The position numbers and the translations under genes are program-made. A DNA stretch of 29,527 bases from DUVT01 sp041675865 (lineage in GTDB: Bacteria > Bacillota_I > Bacilli_A > ML615J-28 > CAG-698): NCBI GenBank assembly GCA_041675865.1, contig JBAYTA010000014.1, positions 1 to 29,527 of the forward strand, read 5' to 3'. The stretch's first letter is position 1. Each line of letters opens with the position of its first letter. Of this stretch, positions 1 through 6,737 are shown piece by piece. The notes beneath the pieces are model-generated. The model did no database searches, was not told where the DNA came from, and saw only the letters and a list, made by a program, of their open reading frames with translations.

Positions 1-105
1 GAAGTGGTTGCAAGAGGAACAAAGCATTATTCAATTATTGCCAATAATAAAGAAGATTTTGAAAGAGTTGCAAGCGATATTTGGAAGAAAAACATTGAAA
101 GCTAG
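1..105 (+). CDS. C-terminal end of a protein, possibly glutamate racemase
   Basis: The window opens inside a gene; 34 codons remain before the TAG stop. The tail has a His-Tyr, then Asn-Asn-Lys-Glu-Asp-Phe, then Val-Ala and a Trp. This resembles the ending of glutamate racemase (MurI), where a His-(F/Y)-Tyr strand is followed by a helix of the type F..(I/V)A..(W/F)L. With so few residues the assignment is only a suggestion. It would suit the other cell-wall genes in the window (amidase, murB). A strong terminator hairpin begins right at the stop codon, so the gene ends its transcription unit. Confidence 0.5.
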   Translation, partial: EVVARGTKHYSIIANNKEDFERVASDIWKKNIES

Positions 106-131
106 TTAGCTATTCTTAGCTAACTTTTCTT
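105..131 (+). terminator. Intrinsic terminator after the left-edge gene
   Basis: A perfect 8-bp stem (GTTAGCTA / TAGCTAAC, 105-112 with 117-124) has a TTCT loop and is followed by TTTTCTT. It starts on the last base of the upstream stop codon. Confidence 0.8.
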
Positions 132-147
132 ATTAAGGAGTAAGATT

Positions 148-573
148 ATGGACAATAAGATTTTTGACTTTATAAATAAAACATATTTTATGCAAGATAA
201 TTTACCGATTTTTGAAGATTTTATAGAACCGAAATTAATAAAAGTAGAAGAAGGATTTGCAGAAGTAAGTGTAGAAGTAAAAGAATCTCACTTAAATTTA
301 CATAGAATAACTCACGGAGGAGTTCTTTCTACTCTTGCTGATATAACTATGGGTACTGCTTGTATAGCATATGGTAAATCAATTGTTACAGCTGAAATGA
401 GTATGTCATTTATTAGAGGAGCAAATGCAGGTCAAGTTATAACTGCAAAAGCTAAAGTAGATAATAATGGCAATAATTTAATGAGGACAAGTTGCAATAT
501 CTATGATGATAATGGTAAGTTATTGCTTAGTGCGATTGGATCATTTTTTGTTTTAGGAGAACTAGAATTCTAG
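148..573 (+). CDS. PaaI-type hotdog-fold thioesterase
   Basis: This 141-residue protein has the length and motif of the PaaI/YdiI hotdog thioesterases, which hydrolyse acyl- or aryl-CoA thioesters in the cytoplasm as homotetramers or dimers. The signature is the segment HLNLHRITHGGVLSTLAD (about residues 48-65): Asn and His, then HGG at the start of the central helix with an acidic residue (Asp65) further along it. The second half supplies the remaining sheet strands (MSFIRGANAGQVITAKAKV). An AAGGAG ribosome-binding site 7 bases before the ATG fixes the start. The gene stands alone between two terminators. The acyl-CoA substrate cannot be read from sequence. The family assignment is firm; calling it phenylacetate-specific would not be justified because no paa genes are seen. 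Confidence 0.85.
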   Translation: MDNKIFDFINKTYFMQDNLPIFEDFIEPKLIKVEEGFAEVSVEVKESHLNLHRITHGGVLSTLADITMGTACIAYGKSIVTAEMSMSFIRGANAGQVITAKAKVDNNGNNLMRTSCNIYDDNGKLLLSAIGSFFVLGELEF

Positions 574-587
574 TTTTCTTTTTTTGT
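558..587 (+). terminator. Terminator overlapping the thioesterase stop codon
   Basis: AGAACTAG (558-565) pairs with CTAGTTTT (570-577) around an AATT loop and runs into a long T tract. The core is a 16-bp palindrome. The hairpin includes the TAG stop at 571-573. Confidence 0.7.
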
Positions 588-615
588 TGCTTTTAAAAAG
601 TATCTTTGATATACT
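587..615 (+). promoter_or_regulatory. Sigma-A-type promoter for the 651 gene
   Basis: TTGCTT at 587-592, a 17-base spacer, and TATACT at 610-615 preceded by TGA (extended -10). It lies about 35 bases before the ATG at 651. Confidence 0.55.
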
Positions 616-650
616 TTAATTACTAAAATTATGACAAGAAGAGGGTAAAA

Positions 651-1112
651 ATGGATAAAAGAAAGTTTTTAGAAGAGTGTATAGAGCTAAAGGTAAGAAG
701 AAGAGAGAGGATAATAATTATACTTCCTATGGGCTTGTTTTTACTTGTTACTTTACCATTAATTAGTGAATCATGGATAAGCTATCTAGGTATAGCAGCA
801 TTTATACTTTTGATATTTAGTCCATTTTTAATTTACTATACTTTTAAAATAAGGAATATAATTAAATATTTTTCTGAGTATGAATATTTTGAAGTAACTC
901 TTGATAAACTTGAAAGTTCGATTTATGGAAGAGCGTGTTTTAAGATAGATATTATGTATGATAAGAAAAGATCCACATACGAGACAAGACCTTTTTTCAC
1001 AACCCAATTCATGAATTTAATCTACTTAAACCTCACTGATTATATGAATCAAAATGTGTTAATTGCATTTAATCCTATCTTAAAAGAAGTAGTACTTGTA
1101 AAAAAAATATAA
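651..1112 (+). CDS. Small two-helix membrane protein of unknown function
   Basis: I do not recognise this 153-residue protein. A basic N-terminus (residues 1-19, rich in Lys and Arg) leads into two hydrophobic helices at about 20-38 and 43-63. A soluble C-terminal part follows that looks beta-rich and ends in a hydrophobic strand (NPILKEVVLVKK). The positive-inside rule would put the N-terminus and the C-terminal domain in the cytoplasm. The overall plan (two helices, then a roughly 85-residue domain) is shared with the next gene at 1176, suggesting they may be distant paralogues of the YcxB type, although residue identity is low. An AGAGGG site precedes the ATG. It has its own extended -10 promoter and no clear terminator before 1176. 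Confidence 0.7.
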   Translation: MDKRKFLEECIELKVRRRERIIIILPMGLFLLVTLPLISESWISYLGIAAFILLIFSPFLIYYTFKIRNIIKYFSEYEYFEVTLDKLESSIYGRACFKIDIMYDKKRSTYETRPFFTTQFMNLIYLNLTDYMNQNVLIAFNPILKEVVLVKKI

Positions 1113-1175
1113 AAATATGTTTATTAATCTAAACTTTTTTAAATAAATATATTATAATTATATTGGTGAAAAGTT

Positions 1176-1673
1176 ATGAAAAATAAAACGCGAGTTGATA
1201 AATACGCCTTAAAACAACTGATTAAGGTTGTTAATAAAAAGCAAAAATTTATCTTTGGGATAATTGGGATAATCTTTATAATATGGGGATTGTTATTAGT
1301 TCCTATTAATGATATCTACTATATTGTAGTATTACTCGGTGCTTTGTTTTTCATCTTTTTTGTATTTATATTTGAAGTGGTTGTTATTCATCAACAAAAA
1401 AATACTAAAGTATTTAAAGCTGTTACCTATTTTATGTTTGACTTTGATGACTTTAATTTTGTTGTTAATACTATTTGTAATGGTGAACTATATTCTTATG
1501 CAAAACATGAATATTTAGAAATCCATAAAATAATTGAAAATAAGAATTATATGTTTATTTTTATTTCTAAAACAGATGCTTATATTTTATCTAAGCACAC
1601 ACTTAAATATAAAGAATTTGAGGCAATTAAGAATAGGTTAAGGTTGTTTGTGAAAAAGTATAAAGAGATATGA
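1176..1673 (+). CDS. YcxB-like membrane protein
   Basis: This 165-residue protein has two transmembrane helices (about 26-44 and 48-70) and a C-terminal soluble domain. Within that domain, a pattern of the form Y..I.KI.E.K.Y.FIFIS..DAYILSK followed by F..I..RL resembles the YcxB-like C-terminal domain of small Firmicutes membrane proteins; the function of that family is not established. A TATAAT at 1153-1158 sits close to the ATG, giving a very short leader of roughly 10 bases, and the ribosome-binding site (GGTGAAAAG) is weak. The stop is TGA, which shows that UGA is not read as Trp here. The gene converges on the amidase gene and shares a bidirectional terminator with it. Confidence 0.7.
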   Translation: MKNKTRVDKYALKQLIKVVNKKQKFIFGIIGIIFIIWGLLLVPINDIYYIVVLLGALFFIFFVFIFEVVVIHQQKNTKVFKAVTYFMFDFDDFNFVVNTICNGELYSYAKHEYLEIHKIIENKNYMFIFISKTDAYILSKHTLKYKEFEAIKNRLRLFVKKYKEI

Positions 1674-1674
1674 A

Positions 1675-1698
1675 AAAAAGCGGTTTAACCCGCTTTTT
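1675..1698. terminator. Bidirectional terminator between convergent genes
   Basis: AAAAAGCGG (1675-1683) pairs with CCGCTTTTT (1690-1698) around TTTAAC. The A and T runs let it serve the + strand gene ending at 1673 and the - strand gene ending at 1697, whose stop codon lies on its edge. Confidence 0.85.
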
Positions 1699-2581
1699 AA
1701 CTATTTAAGCCAATCTTAACTTGATTTACAAAATCATCCCATAAATTATTATTAAGCATAATAATAGGGTCGAATTTACCACTTGCATCTTGATGTTTTT
1801 TTAATTGCTCAATACCCATATTTAGAGATTTCATAATCGCTATTGTTAGATTGATTGTATGTTCTCTAGCTAACATATAATCACCATCTTCATTAACGCA
1901 TAATTCAATGCCAATAGAATTAGTGTTTAGGATATCTGAATATCCTTTATTATCTCCAACATGCCAAGCCATTTGGTTTAACTCTAACATTTGGTAGATT
2001 TCATTAGAATCAACTACAAAATGAGTGCTTGCATTTGCATTATTATTTGTGCTCCAATATCTATAGTGAGCACTAGCATCCGCACCATTTCTAGTATTTG
2101 CAGTTTCATGAATTACTAAGTATTTTGGTTTAATTGTTTTGCCTTTGGAGTAGTTAAATGTTAGTTGTTTTTTGTGAAATGGAATTAATTTATCGTTTGA
2201 AATAAATAAATCTAATTTCTTCGATTCTTGGTCATTAGTAATTGTTGTATTTAGGTAGATTCCATTATAATCTATATTTGAGAATGTACCTTTTTCTTTT
2301 TTATATTCTAGATTATTTGTTATTTGATTTTGGTTATTTAAGACTATAAGATAAGGATAATTATCCTTTCCTCCGTAATATAAATTATTATTATTATACT
2401 TGATTTTGTTTACTGGATTGATTTCTTCTATAGTGTTTTCTTCAATATTTTCTGCTTGTTCTTGTATAATGCTTTCTATATTCTCCATTCTTAGTGAATA
2501 ACTAACCCCTAGTATAGATATAGCTATTAAGACAATTGTGAAAGATAATAAGTGGATTAAAAAGTATTCTTGTTGTTTCAT
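1697..2581 (-). CDS. Membrane-anchored N-acetylmuramoyl-L-alanine amidase (Amidase_2)
   Basis: A 294-residue cell-wall hydrolase. An N-terminal helix (about residues 8-28) acts as an uncleaved anchor, followed by an acidic and Asn-rich stretch and a spacer domain. The Amidase_2/PGRP fold begins near residue 150. Visible Zn ligands are His158 (VIHET), His263 and Asp271 (HQDASGKFDP); AWHVGD at 205-210 is also typical. Such enzymes cut the bond between N-acetylmuramic acid and L-alanine outside the membrane, so the gene argues for a peptidoglycan wall. In CwlA/T7-lysozyme-like members the third ligand, eight residues after the His, is normally Cys; here it is Asp, as in AmpD. The start is supported by an AGGGAGGAG site, and TATAAT (2612-2617, minus strand) is a good -10. 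It is not near phage genes, so a housekeeping or remodelling role is more likely than a prophage lysin. Confidence 0.87.
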   Translation of the reverse strand: MKQQEYFLIHLLSFTIVLIAISILGVSYSLRMENIESIIQEQAENIEENTIEEINPVNKIKYNNNNLYYGGKDNYPYLIVLNNQNQITNNLEYKKEKGTFSNIDYNGIYLNTTITNDQESKKLDLFISNDKLIPFHKKQLTFNYSKGKTIKPKYLVIHETANTRNGADASAHYRYWSTNNNANASTHFVVDSNEIYQMLELNQMAWHVGDNKGYSDILNTNSIGIELCVNEDGDYMLAREHTINLTIAIMKSLNMGIEQLKKHQDASGKFDPIIMLNNNLWDDFVNQVKIGLNS

Positions 2582-2712
2582 AGCTCTCCTCCCTTTCTTT
2601 AATATATCTATATTATAAAGGGAAAAGCATTTTTATGCATTTCATTTAACGTGGTAATTTGAGGAGAATTGGTAATATTAACTAAGTCATTATTAATCTA
2701 AAATTCATATTG

Positions 2713-2742
2713 TTGTACAAATTCCTAGGCTTCAGTTATAAT
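2713..2742 (+). promoter_or_regulatory. Promoter for the small GNAT gene
   Basis: TTGTAC at 2713-2718, an 18-base spacer and TATAAT at 2737-2742. It lies downstream of the in-frame TTG at 2710, which therefore cannot be the usual start. Confidence 0.6.
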
Positions 2743-2781
2743 ATAATTATAAAAATATATAATAAAAATGTGAGGTTCATT

Positions 2782-3057
2782 ATGAAGTTAAAGAAAGAAC
2801 AAAATAAAATTACACTCCATCTTGAAGATGTAGAGATTGGAAAAATTACATGGAATGAAGAAAGTAATATCTTATATGTAATGCATACATTTGTAGATCC
2901 TAAATATAGGGGTAATGATTATGCAAGAATATTAGTTGATGCTGTAGTTGAATTTGCAAGAAGTGAAAGAAAAACTATTATTCCAGTCTGCCCATATGTT
3001 GTAAAAGTGATGAATAGATATGATAAATATAGTGATATTTTAGAAAAACAATCATAA
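2782..3057 (+). CDS. YjdJ-like small GNAT acetyltransferase
   Basis: A 91-residue protein of the short GNAT-like group (Acetyltransf_CG/YjdJ type), about half the size of a standard GNAT enzyme. It shows strands around ITWNEESNILYVMHTFVDP, then the acetyl-CoA-binding loop YRGNDYARILVD (residues about 48-59), and a final PVCPYVVKVMNRY segment characteristic of this subfamily. The substrate is unknown. The frame is open upstream to a TTG at 2710, but the promoter lies between 2713 and 2742 and a TGAGG site precedes the ATG at 2782, so the shorter start is chosen. The gene is monocistronic, with a hairpin terminator at 3118. Confidence 0.8.
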   Translation: MKLKKEQNKITLHLEDVEIGKITWNEESNILYVMHTFVDPKYRGNDYARILVDAVVEFARSERKTIIPVCPYVVKVMNRYDKYSDILEKQS

Positions 3058-3117
3058 ATTGCTAGGAAATAATCATTTAGATTTTTAGATATTTTTCGAC
3101 TTTTATTTTTACTAATT

Positions 3118-3149
3118 GAAGCAACTATAATTTTAGTTGTTTCTTTTTT
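3118..3149 (+). terminator. Terminator after the GNAT gene
   Basis: GAAGCAACTA (3118-3127) pairs with TAGTTGTTTC (3134-3143) with one G-U pair, followed by TTTTTT. Confidence 0.7.
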
Positions 3150-3176
3150 AAAATATATTGATGATGATACTAAAAA

Positions 3177-3209
3177 TTGACATAATTTCCTAATGTGCTT
3201 GTATATAAT
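3177..3209 (+). promoter_or_regulatory. Promoter for the secreted TasA-like gene
   Basis: A perfect TTGACA (3177-3182) precedes TATAAT (3204-3209) by 21 bases. That spacing is long; TGTATA at 3200-3205 gives the usual 17, so the working -10 is uncertain. Confidence 0.5.
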
Positions 3210-3231
3210 TATTGAAGAATGTGGGGAAAGT

Positions 3232-3714
3232 ATGAATTCTAAGAAAAAAATTATTGTGTCTATTTTAAAATGTCTATTATTATTAGTTCTTGTTAGTGTC
3301 TCTGTATTTTATTTTTTTGAAGATGAAGATACTGATTTTACTTTTGTTGAGATTGATAAAGCTGAAAAGATATTTAGTGAAGATGATGAATTTTTAGATC
3401 CTGGTGGTGTTATTACAAAAAGACTTAGTATTAGGAATAATTCAACTGAAACAGGAAAGGTCAGAATGTATTTAGATAATGTAATTGGTAATGGTGGTGA
3501 AGAAATTATTTTTCATTTCTACTACCAAGATGAATTGCTTGGAAGTGTACCAATGAATTTGCTTAGTATTGATAAACCTTTTATATCTCCTGTTTTAATA
3601 AATTCTAAAGACACTCAAGAATATAATATTACGATTGAATTACTTGATAGTGCTGGAAATGAATATATAGATAAAACTATTCGTTTTGATTTGGTTATAA
3701 AAGTCCATAATTAA
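3232..3714 (+). CDS. Secreted or membrane-anchored TasA/CalY-like beta-sandwich protein
   Basis: A 160-residue exported protein. A basic N-terminus and hydrophobic helix (about residues 8-27) form a signal peptide or anchor, followed by an acidic linker. The rest reads as a beta-sandwich: LDPGGVITKRLSIRNNSTETGKVRMYLDN resembles the segment of TasA/camelysin (CalY) proteins in which a Pro-Gly turn precedes paired strands and an N(N/T)S motif. In Bacillus those proteins form biofilm fibres together with a dedicated signal peptidase, and no signal peptidase gene is seen here, so this is a fold-level suggestion. An in-frame ATG lies upstream at 3193, but it overlaps the promoter; the GGGGAAAG site before 3232 supports the shorter start. 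The disordered-protein gene follows after 59 bases. Confidence 0.6.
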   Translation: MNSKKKIIVSILKCLLLLVLVSVSVFYFFEDEDTDFTFVEIDKAEKIFSEDDEFLDPGGVITKRLSIRNNSTETGKVRMYLDNVIGNGGEEIIFHFYYQDELLGSVPMNLLSIDKPFISPVLINSKDTQEYNITIELLDSAGNEYIDKTIRFDLVIKVHN

Positions 3715-3773
3715 TTGTATATATAGTTCTAATCTACATAAAATATGAATACTTAAATTGAAAGGAATTTTAT

Positions 3774-4052
3774 ATGGATAAGAAAAATATAAGTTATAAT
3801 TATGTAAAAGCTAGTGCAGAGAATAAACAAAATAGTCAGCAAGACTTTACAGTAGAGTTTACGAAAGATAATACTTTCGATCAAATTAATTTAACTCATA
3901 GTGAAGGTAGTAAAAATAAAGGTACTAATAGAAAAGATAAAGATGCAGAATTTGCAACTATTGGTGAAGCTAAAACAAATAATAAGAAATATACATCTAG
4001 AAATAAAAAAGATGACCGTAAGGGTAAAAGAAATAGAGAGAATAAGAATTAA
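3774..4052 (+). CDS. Small disordered, highly charged protein
   Basis: A 92-residue protein with no recognisable domain. The composition is Lys, Asn, Asp and Glu rich, with a markedly basic tail (residues about 70-92, dominated by Lys, Arg and Asn). There is no signal peptide or membrane helix. It is probably unfolded in isolation and could bind nucleic acid or ribosomes, but that is only inference from charge. An AAAGGA site lies 8 bases before the ATG, and a terminator follows the stop, so it looks like a real expressed gene. It may share a transcript with the TasA-like gene 59 bases upstream, since no terminator separates them. Confidence 0.6.
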   Translation: MDKKNISYNYVKASAENKQNSQQDFTVEFTKDNTFDQINLTHSEGSKNKGTNRKDKDAEFATIGEAKTNNKKYTSRNKKDDRKGKRNRENKN

Positions 4053-4059
4053 AATGTTA

Positions 4060-4081
4060 CCTCAGAAATCTGAGGTTTTTG
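4060..4081 (+). terminator. Terminator after the disordered-protein gene
   Basis: CCTCAG (4060-4065) pairs with CTGAGG (4070-4075) around AAAT, followed by TTTTTG. Confidence 0.8.
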
Positions 4082-4145
4082 TTTGCTTTTTTAGATTTAT
4101 AAATATATAATATTTAATAAATATTTTATTTGAAAGGTGAATTAT

Positions 4146-5135
4146 ATGGAGAAGTTTGTAAAGGAGTTATTAACTGATAAAGTTTTAGAAGAGGTTGGCT
4201 CATTGTATGGAGTTAAAAATAGTGATTTATATTTTGTTGGTGGTTTTGAAAATTATATTTATGGGTTTAAAACTGATAAGGAATATATAGTTAGAATAAC
4301 TCACAGTAGTCATAGGAATGTAGAAGAAATAAAGTCTGAACTTGACTTTATATTTTATCTTGCAAAATGCAAATCTAAAGTTTCAATGCCCTTAGAATCT
4401 ATAAATAATAAGCTTGTAGAAGTTATTACATGTAAGGACGGATCATATTTTATTATTTGTGCATTTGAAAAAGCAATAGGGACTCCGCCAAATAGAGATA
4501 ATTTAACACCTGAATTCTTTTTTAGTTATGGTAAAACTGTTGGAGAATTCCATAGATTAACGAAAGAATATAATATAAGACCTGGTATAAAAAGAAGATA
4601 TAACTGGGATCAAGATTTATTAATAATAAATGCTAAGAAATATTTACCCAAAGAAGATGAAGTTGTTTTAAAAAGATTAAATGAAGTAATAGAAGAAATA
4701 AATAAGATTGATAAGAATCTTAATAATTTTGGCTTGATTCATACAGATATCCATATGGGTAACTTCTATGTTCATAATAATGAATTAACTGTTTTTGATT
4801 TTGATGATCTTGCTTATCAATATTTTATAAGTGATATTGCAATTGCATTATATTACTTTACATTTATGAAAGACGAAAAAGATCAACTATTATTTGCGGA
4901 TAAACTTATGGAACCTTTTATGAAAGGATACTTAAGCATCAATCATTTAAGTAAAGAAGATTATTTGAAGATCCCTCTATTTTTAAAACTTAGAGAGATT
5001 ATTCTCTATATTGTCTTTCATAGGACTGTTGATGCTGGCTTAAATGAATTTGCAAATAAATATATTAATCGCTATAAAAATAGAATTATAAATAATATTC
5101 CATTTTTAGATATTGATTTTTTGAAATATTACTAA
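4146..5135 (+). CDS. APH-family small-molecule kinase
   Basis: A 329-residue protein of the aminoglycoside phosphotransferase / homoserine kinase-like (APH) superfamily. It transfers phosphate from ATP to a small hydroxylated or amino substrate in the cytoplasm. Visible features are the N-lobe glycine-containing loop (VGGFENYIYGF, about 31-41), the strand Lys/Arg region (YIVRITH), the Brenner motif HTDIHMGN (199-206, catalytic Asp201 and Asn206) and the Mg-binding DFDD (218-221). All catalytic residues are present. Members include antibiotic kinases as well as choline, fructosamine, methylthioribose and homoserine kinases; nothing in the context tells which, so a resistance claim is not made. 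A GTG lies in frame at 4137, but the GAAAGG site at 4132-4137 overlaps it and fits the ATG at 4146. Confidence 0.85.
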   Translation: MEKFVKELLTDKVLEEVGSLYGVKNSDLYFVGGFENYIYGFKTDKEYIVRITHSSHRNVEEIKSELDFIFYLAKCKSKVSMPLESINNKLVEVITCKDGSYFIICAFEKAIGTPPNRDNLTPEFFFSYGKTVGEFHRLTKEYNIRPGIKRRYNWDQDLLIINAKKYLPKEDEVVLKRLNEVIEEINKIDKNLNNFGLIHTDIHMGNFYVHNNELTVFDFDDLAYQYFISDIAIALYYFTFMKDEKDQLLFADKLMEPFMKGYLSINHLSKEDYLKIPLFLKLREIILYIVFHRTVDAGLNEFANKYINRYKNRIINNIPFLDIDFLKYY

Positions 5136-5160
5136 AGCACCAAATGGTGCTTTTTCTTTT
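5134..5160 (+). terminator. Terminator after the APH kinase gene
   Basis: AAAGCACC (5134-5141) pairs with GGTGCTTT (5146-5153) around AAAT, and a T-rich tail follows. It overlaps the stop codon. Confidence 0.8.
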
Positions 5161-5220
5161 GTAGCAACTTACCTGGTTTCTTCATAAAATAAGGTATATG
5201 AGAATAAAAGGAATGAAAAA

Positions 5221-6138
5221 ATGGTAATAAGTAAAGATTTAGAGAATCGTCTTGCACCTATTCTACCTTTAAAAAATATCTTAATTGATGAAGAGTTAAA
5301 TAAACATTTATATACAAAGATTGGCGGTAAAGCTGATTTTCTTATGTTTCCAAAAACAACAAAGGAACTACAAGAAATTATAAAGTTTTTTAAAGGTGAA
5401 GGTATACCAATAACGATTATAGGTAAGGGATCGAATTTGATAGTTCGTGATGGCGGGATTAGAGGGGCAGTTATCTCGCTTGCTAAGCTGAATAAAATTA
5501 AAATAGAAGGTGAGTATGTTTATGCTGGTGGTGGTGCCTGTTTAATCAAAACAGCAAAACTTGCGATGGATAATCATTTAACTGGTTTAGAGTTTGCATC
5601 GGGAATTCCTGGTACTGTAGGTGGAGCTGTATTTATGAATGCAGGAGCATATGGTGGGGAAATGAAAGATGTTTTAGAAAGTGTTGTTGTTTTAAAAGAG
5701 AATAATGAAATAAAGATAAGGAAAGTAGAAGATTTAGATTCTGGGTACAGGAAAACAAATATTGAAGATAATAATGAAATAGTAATTGAAGCAATTTTTA
5801 AACTTAAAAAAGGTGATTATAAAGAAATCAAAAGATTGACTGATCACCTAACAGAACAAAGGAGAAGTAAACAACCGCTTGAACATCCTTCTTGTGGAAG
5901 TGTGTTTAAAAGGCCTCCAGGACTATATGCTGGTAAACTTATCCAAGATGCGGGTTTACAAGGATATAGAGTAGGTGGAGCTGTTGTAAGTACTAAACAT
6001 GCAAACTTTATATTAAATGATAATAATGCTTCAGCTAGTGATTATATTGCTGTTATTAATCATGTAAGAGAAGTTGTTTTAGAAAAGTTTGGTGTTTTGT
6101 TAGAGTTAGAGGTAAGAATAATTGGTGAGGATTTATAG
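5221..6138 (+). CDS. murB: UDP-N-acetylenolpyruvoylglucosamine reductase (MurB)
   Basis: A 305-residue FAD enzyme that reduces UDP-GlcNAc-enolpyruvate to UDP-MurNAc with NADPH, the second step of peptidoglycan precursor synthesis in the cytoplasm. The FAD-binding half shows IGKGSNLIVRDGG (67-79) and GLEFASGIPGTVGGAVFMNAG (122-142). The C-terminal substrate domain has CGSVFKRP (225-232) and AGLQGYRVGGAVVS. Catalytic residues by family comparison are Arg177 (SGYRK), Ser227 and Glu297. Length and the direct run from SGYR into the C-terminal domain fit the short type II MurB found in Firmicutes. It is a single gene with its own terminator, away from the dcw cluster. Together with the amidase it supports a walled cell, against a true Mollicute lifestyle. 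Confidence 0.95.
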   Translation: MVISKDLENRLAPILPLKNILIDEELNKHLYTKIGGKADFLMFPKTTKELQEIIKFFKGEGIPITIIGKGSNLIVRDGGIRGAVISLAKLNKIKIEGEYVYAGGGACLIKTAKLAMDNHLTGLEFASGIPGTVGGAVFMNAGAYGGEMKDVLESVVVLKENNEIKIRKVEDLDSGYRKTNIEDNNEIVIEAIFKLKKGDYKEIKRLTDHLTEQRRSKQPLEHPSCGSVFKRPPGLYAGKLIQDAGLQGYRVGGAVVSTKHANFILNDNNASASDYIAVINHVREVVLEKFGVLLELEVRIIGEDL

Positions 6139-6153
6139 AATAATAGAAAGAGA

Positions 6154-6178
6154 AGAAACAAATTTTTGTTTCTTTTTT
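6154..6178 (+). terminator. Terminator after murB
   Basis: AGAAACAAA (6154-6162) pairs with TTTGTTTCT (6165-6173) and runs into a T tract. The inner pairs must open to form a loop. Confidence 0.65.
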
Positions 6179-6239
6179 GTGAGTTGCTTAATGTTTAAAA
6201 ATTTAGATTTTGTCATTTTTTAAAAAAAATTTTCAAAAA

Positions 6240-6266
6240 TTAGCACTTATCACTTGACATTGCTAA
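6240..6266 (+). promoter_or_regulatory. Degenerate upstream CIRCE-like operator
   Basis: TTAGCACTT, exactly 9 bases, then CATTGCTAA. Against the HrcA-binding CIRCE consensus (TTAGCACTC-N9-GAGTGCTAA) 15 of 18 positions match and the spacer is exact. It overlaps the -35 hexamer at 6254-6259, so a bound repressor would directly block polymerase. Confidence 0.6.
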
Positions 6267-6281
6267 TAATAGTGATATAAT
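6254..6281 (+). promoter_or_regulatory. Heat-shock operon promoter, extended -10
   Basis: TTGACA at 6254-6259, a 16-base spacer and TATAAT at 6276-6281, with TG one base before the -10. Both hexamers are perfect consensus, so basal strength should be high and control must come from the flanking CIRCE sites. Confidence 0.88.
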
Positions 6282-6285
6282 ATAG

Positions 6286-6312
6286 TTAGCACTTGGAATA
6301 ACGGAGTGCTAA
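6286..6312 (+). promoter_or_regulatory. CIRCE operator (HrcA site)
   Basis: TTAGCACTT, 9 bases, GAGTGCTAA: 17 of 18 positions match the CIRCE consensus with the exact spacer. It begins 4 bases after the -10 and covers the expected start of transcription, the usual place for HrcA repression of groE and dnaK operons. Confidence 0.93.
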
Positions 6313-6341
6313 ACGTCATATAGTATATAGGAGGTATAAAT

Positions 6342-6704
6342 ATGTTAAGATTATTTTATGATACACTACCACGTAGTATTGTTTTAAATAAAGATTTATT
6401 TAGAAGTGCTGTAGAGGTAAAGGATGATGAATATGTTATTACTATTGAAGCAGCTGGTTTAAAGAAAGAAGATATAAAAATTACTCTAGAAGATAGTGTA
6501 TTAACAGTAGAAGCAAAAAGAGTGAAAGAAGAAAGTGTTGATTATGCATTAAACGAATTTTTCTATGGTGATCTAAGTAGATCATTTGATTTAAAAGATC
6601 TTAAAGATGCACAAATCAAAGCGGCTTATGTAGATGGAATAATTACTGTTAGAGTTCCAAAACTAACAGAAGCTGAAACTAAAAAGATTATTACAATTGA
6701 ATAA
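6342..6704 (+). CDS. Small heat-shock protein, Hsp20/IbpA type (first copy)
   Basis: A 120-residue alpha-crystallin-domain chaperone that holds unfolding proteins without ATP. It is short for the family because the N-terminal arm is only about 20 residues. The crystallin domain runs from about residue 24 to 110, with the AAGLKKEDIKITLEDSVLTVEAKR core and the conserved strand motif AAYVDGIITVRVPK (about 95-108; the family pattern is A-x3-(N/D)-G-x-(L/I)). The tail ends in Ile-Thr-Ile-Glu, an I-x-I motif used in oligomer assembly. A TAGGAGG site supports the ATG. It is the first gene after the CIRCE-flanked promoter, so it should be HrcA-controlled. It differs enough from the next gene to be an old duplicate rather than a recent one. 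Confidence 0.92.
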   Translation: MLRLFYDTLPRSIVLNKDLFRSAVEVKDDEYVITIEAAGLKKEDIKITLEDSVLTVEAKRVKEESVDYALNEFFYGDLSRSFDLKDLKDAQIKAAYVDGIITVRVPKLTEAETKKIITIE

Positions 6705-6737
6705 TTTTTAAATAATATTTATGAAGGAGGATATTAT

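Noticed and set aside
3901..4110. 69-codon frame overlapping the disordered protein gene
   Set aside because: It runs through the terminator at 4060-4081, lacks a ribosome-binding site and is a frame shadow of Lys-rich codons.
4146..5135. Aminoglycoside resistance gene
   Set aside because: The APH fold is shared by many metabolic kinases; no resistance-specific signature or mobile context is visible, so only the superfamily is claimed.
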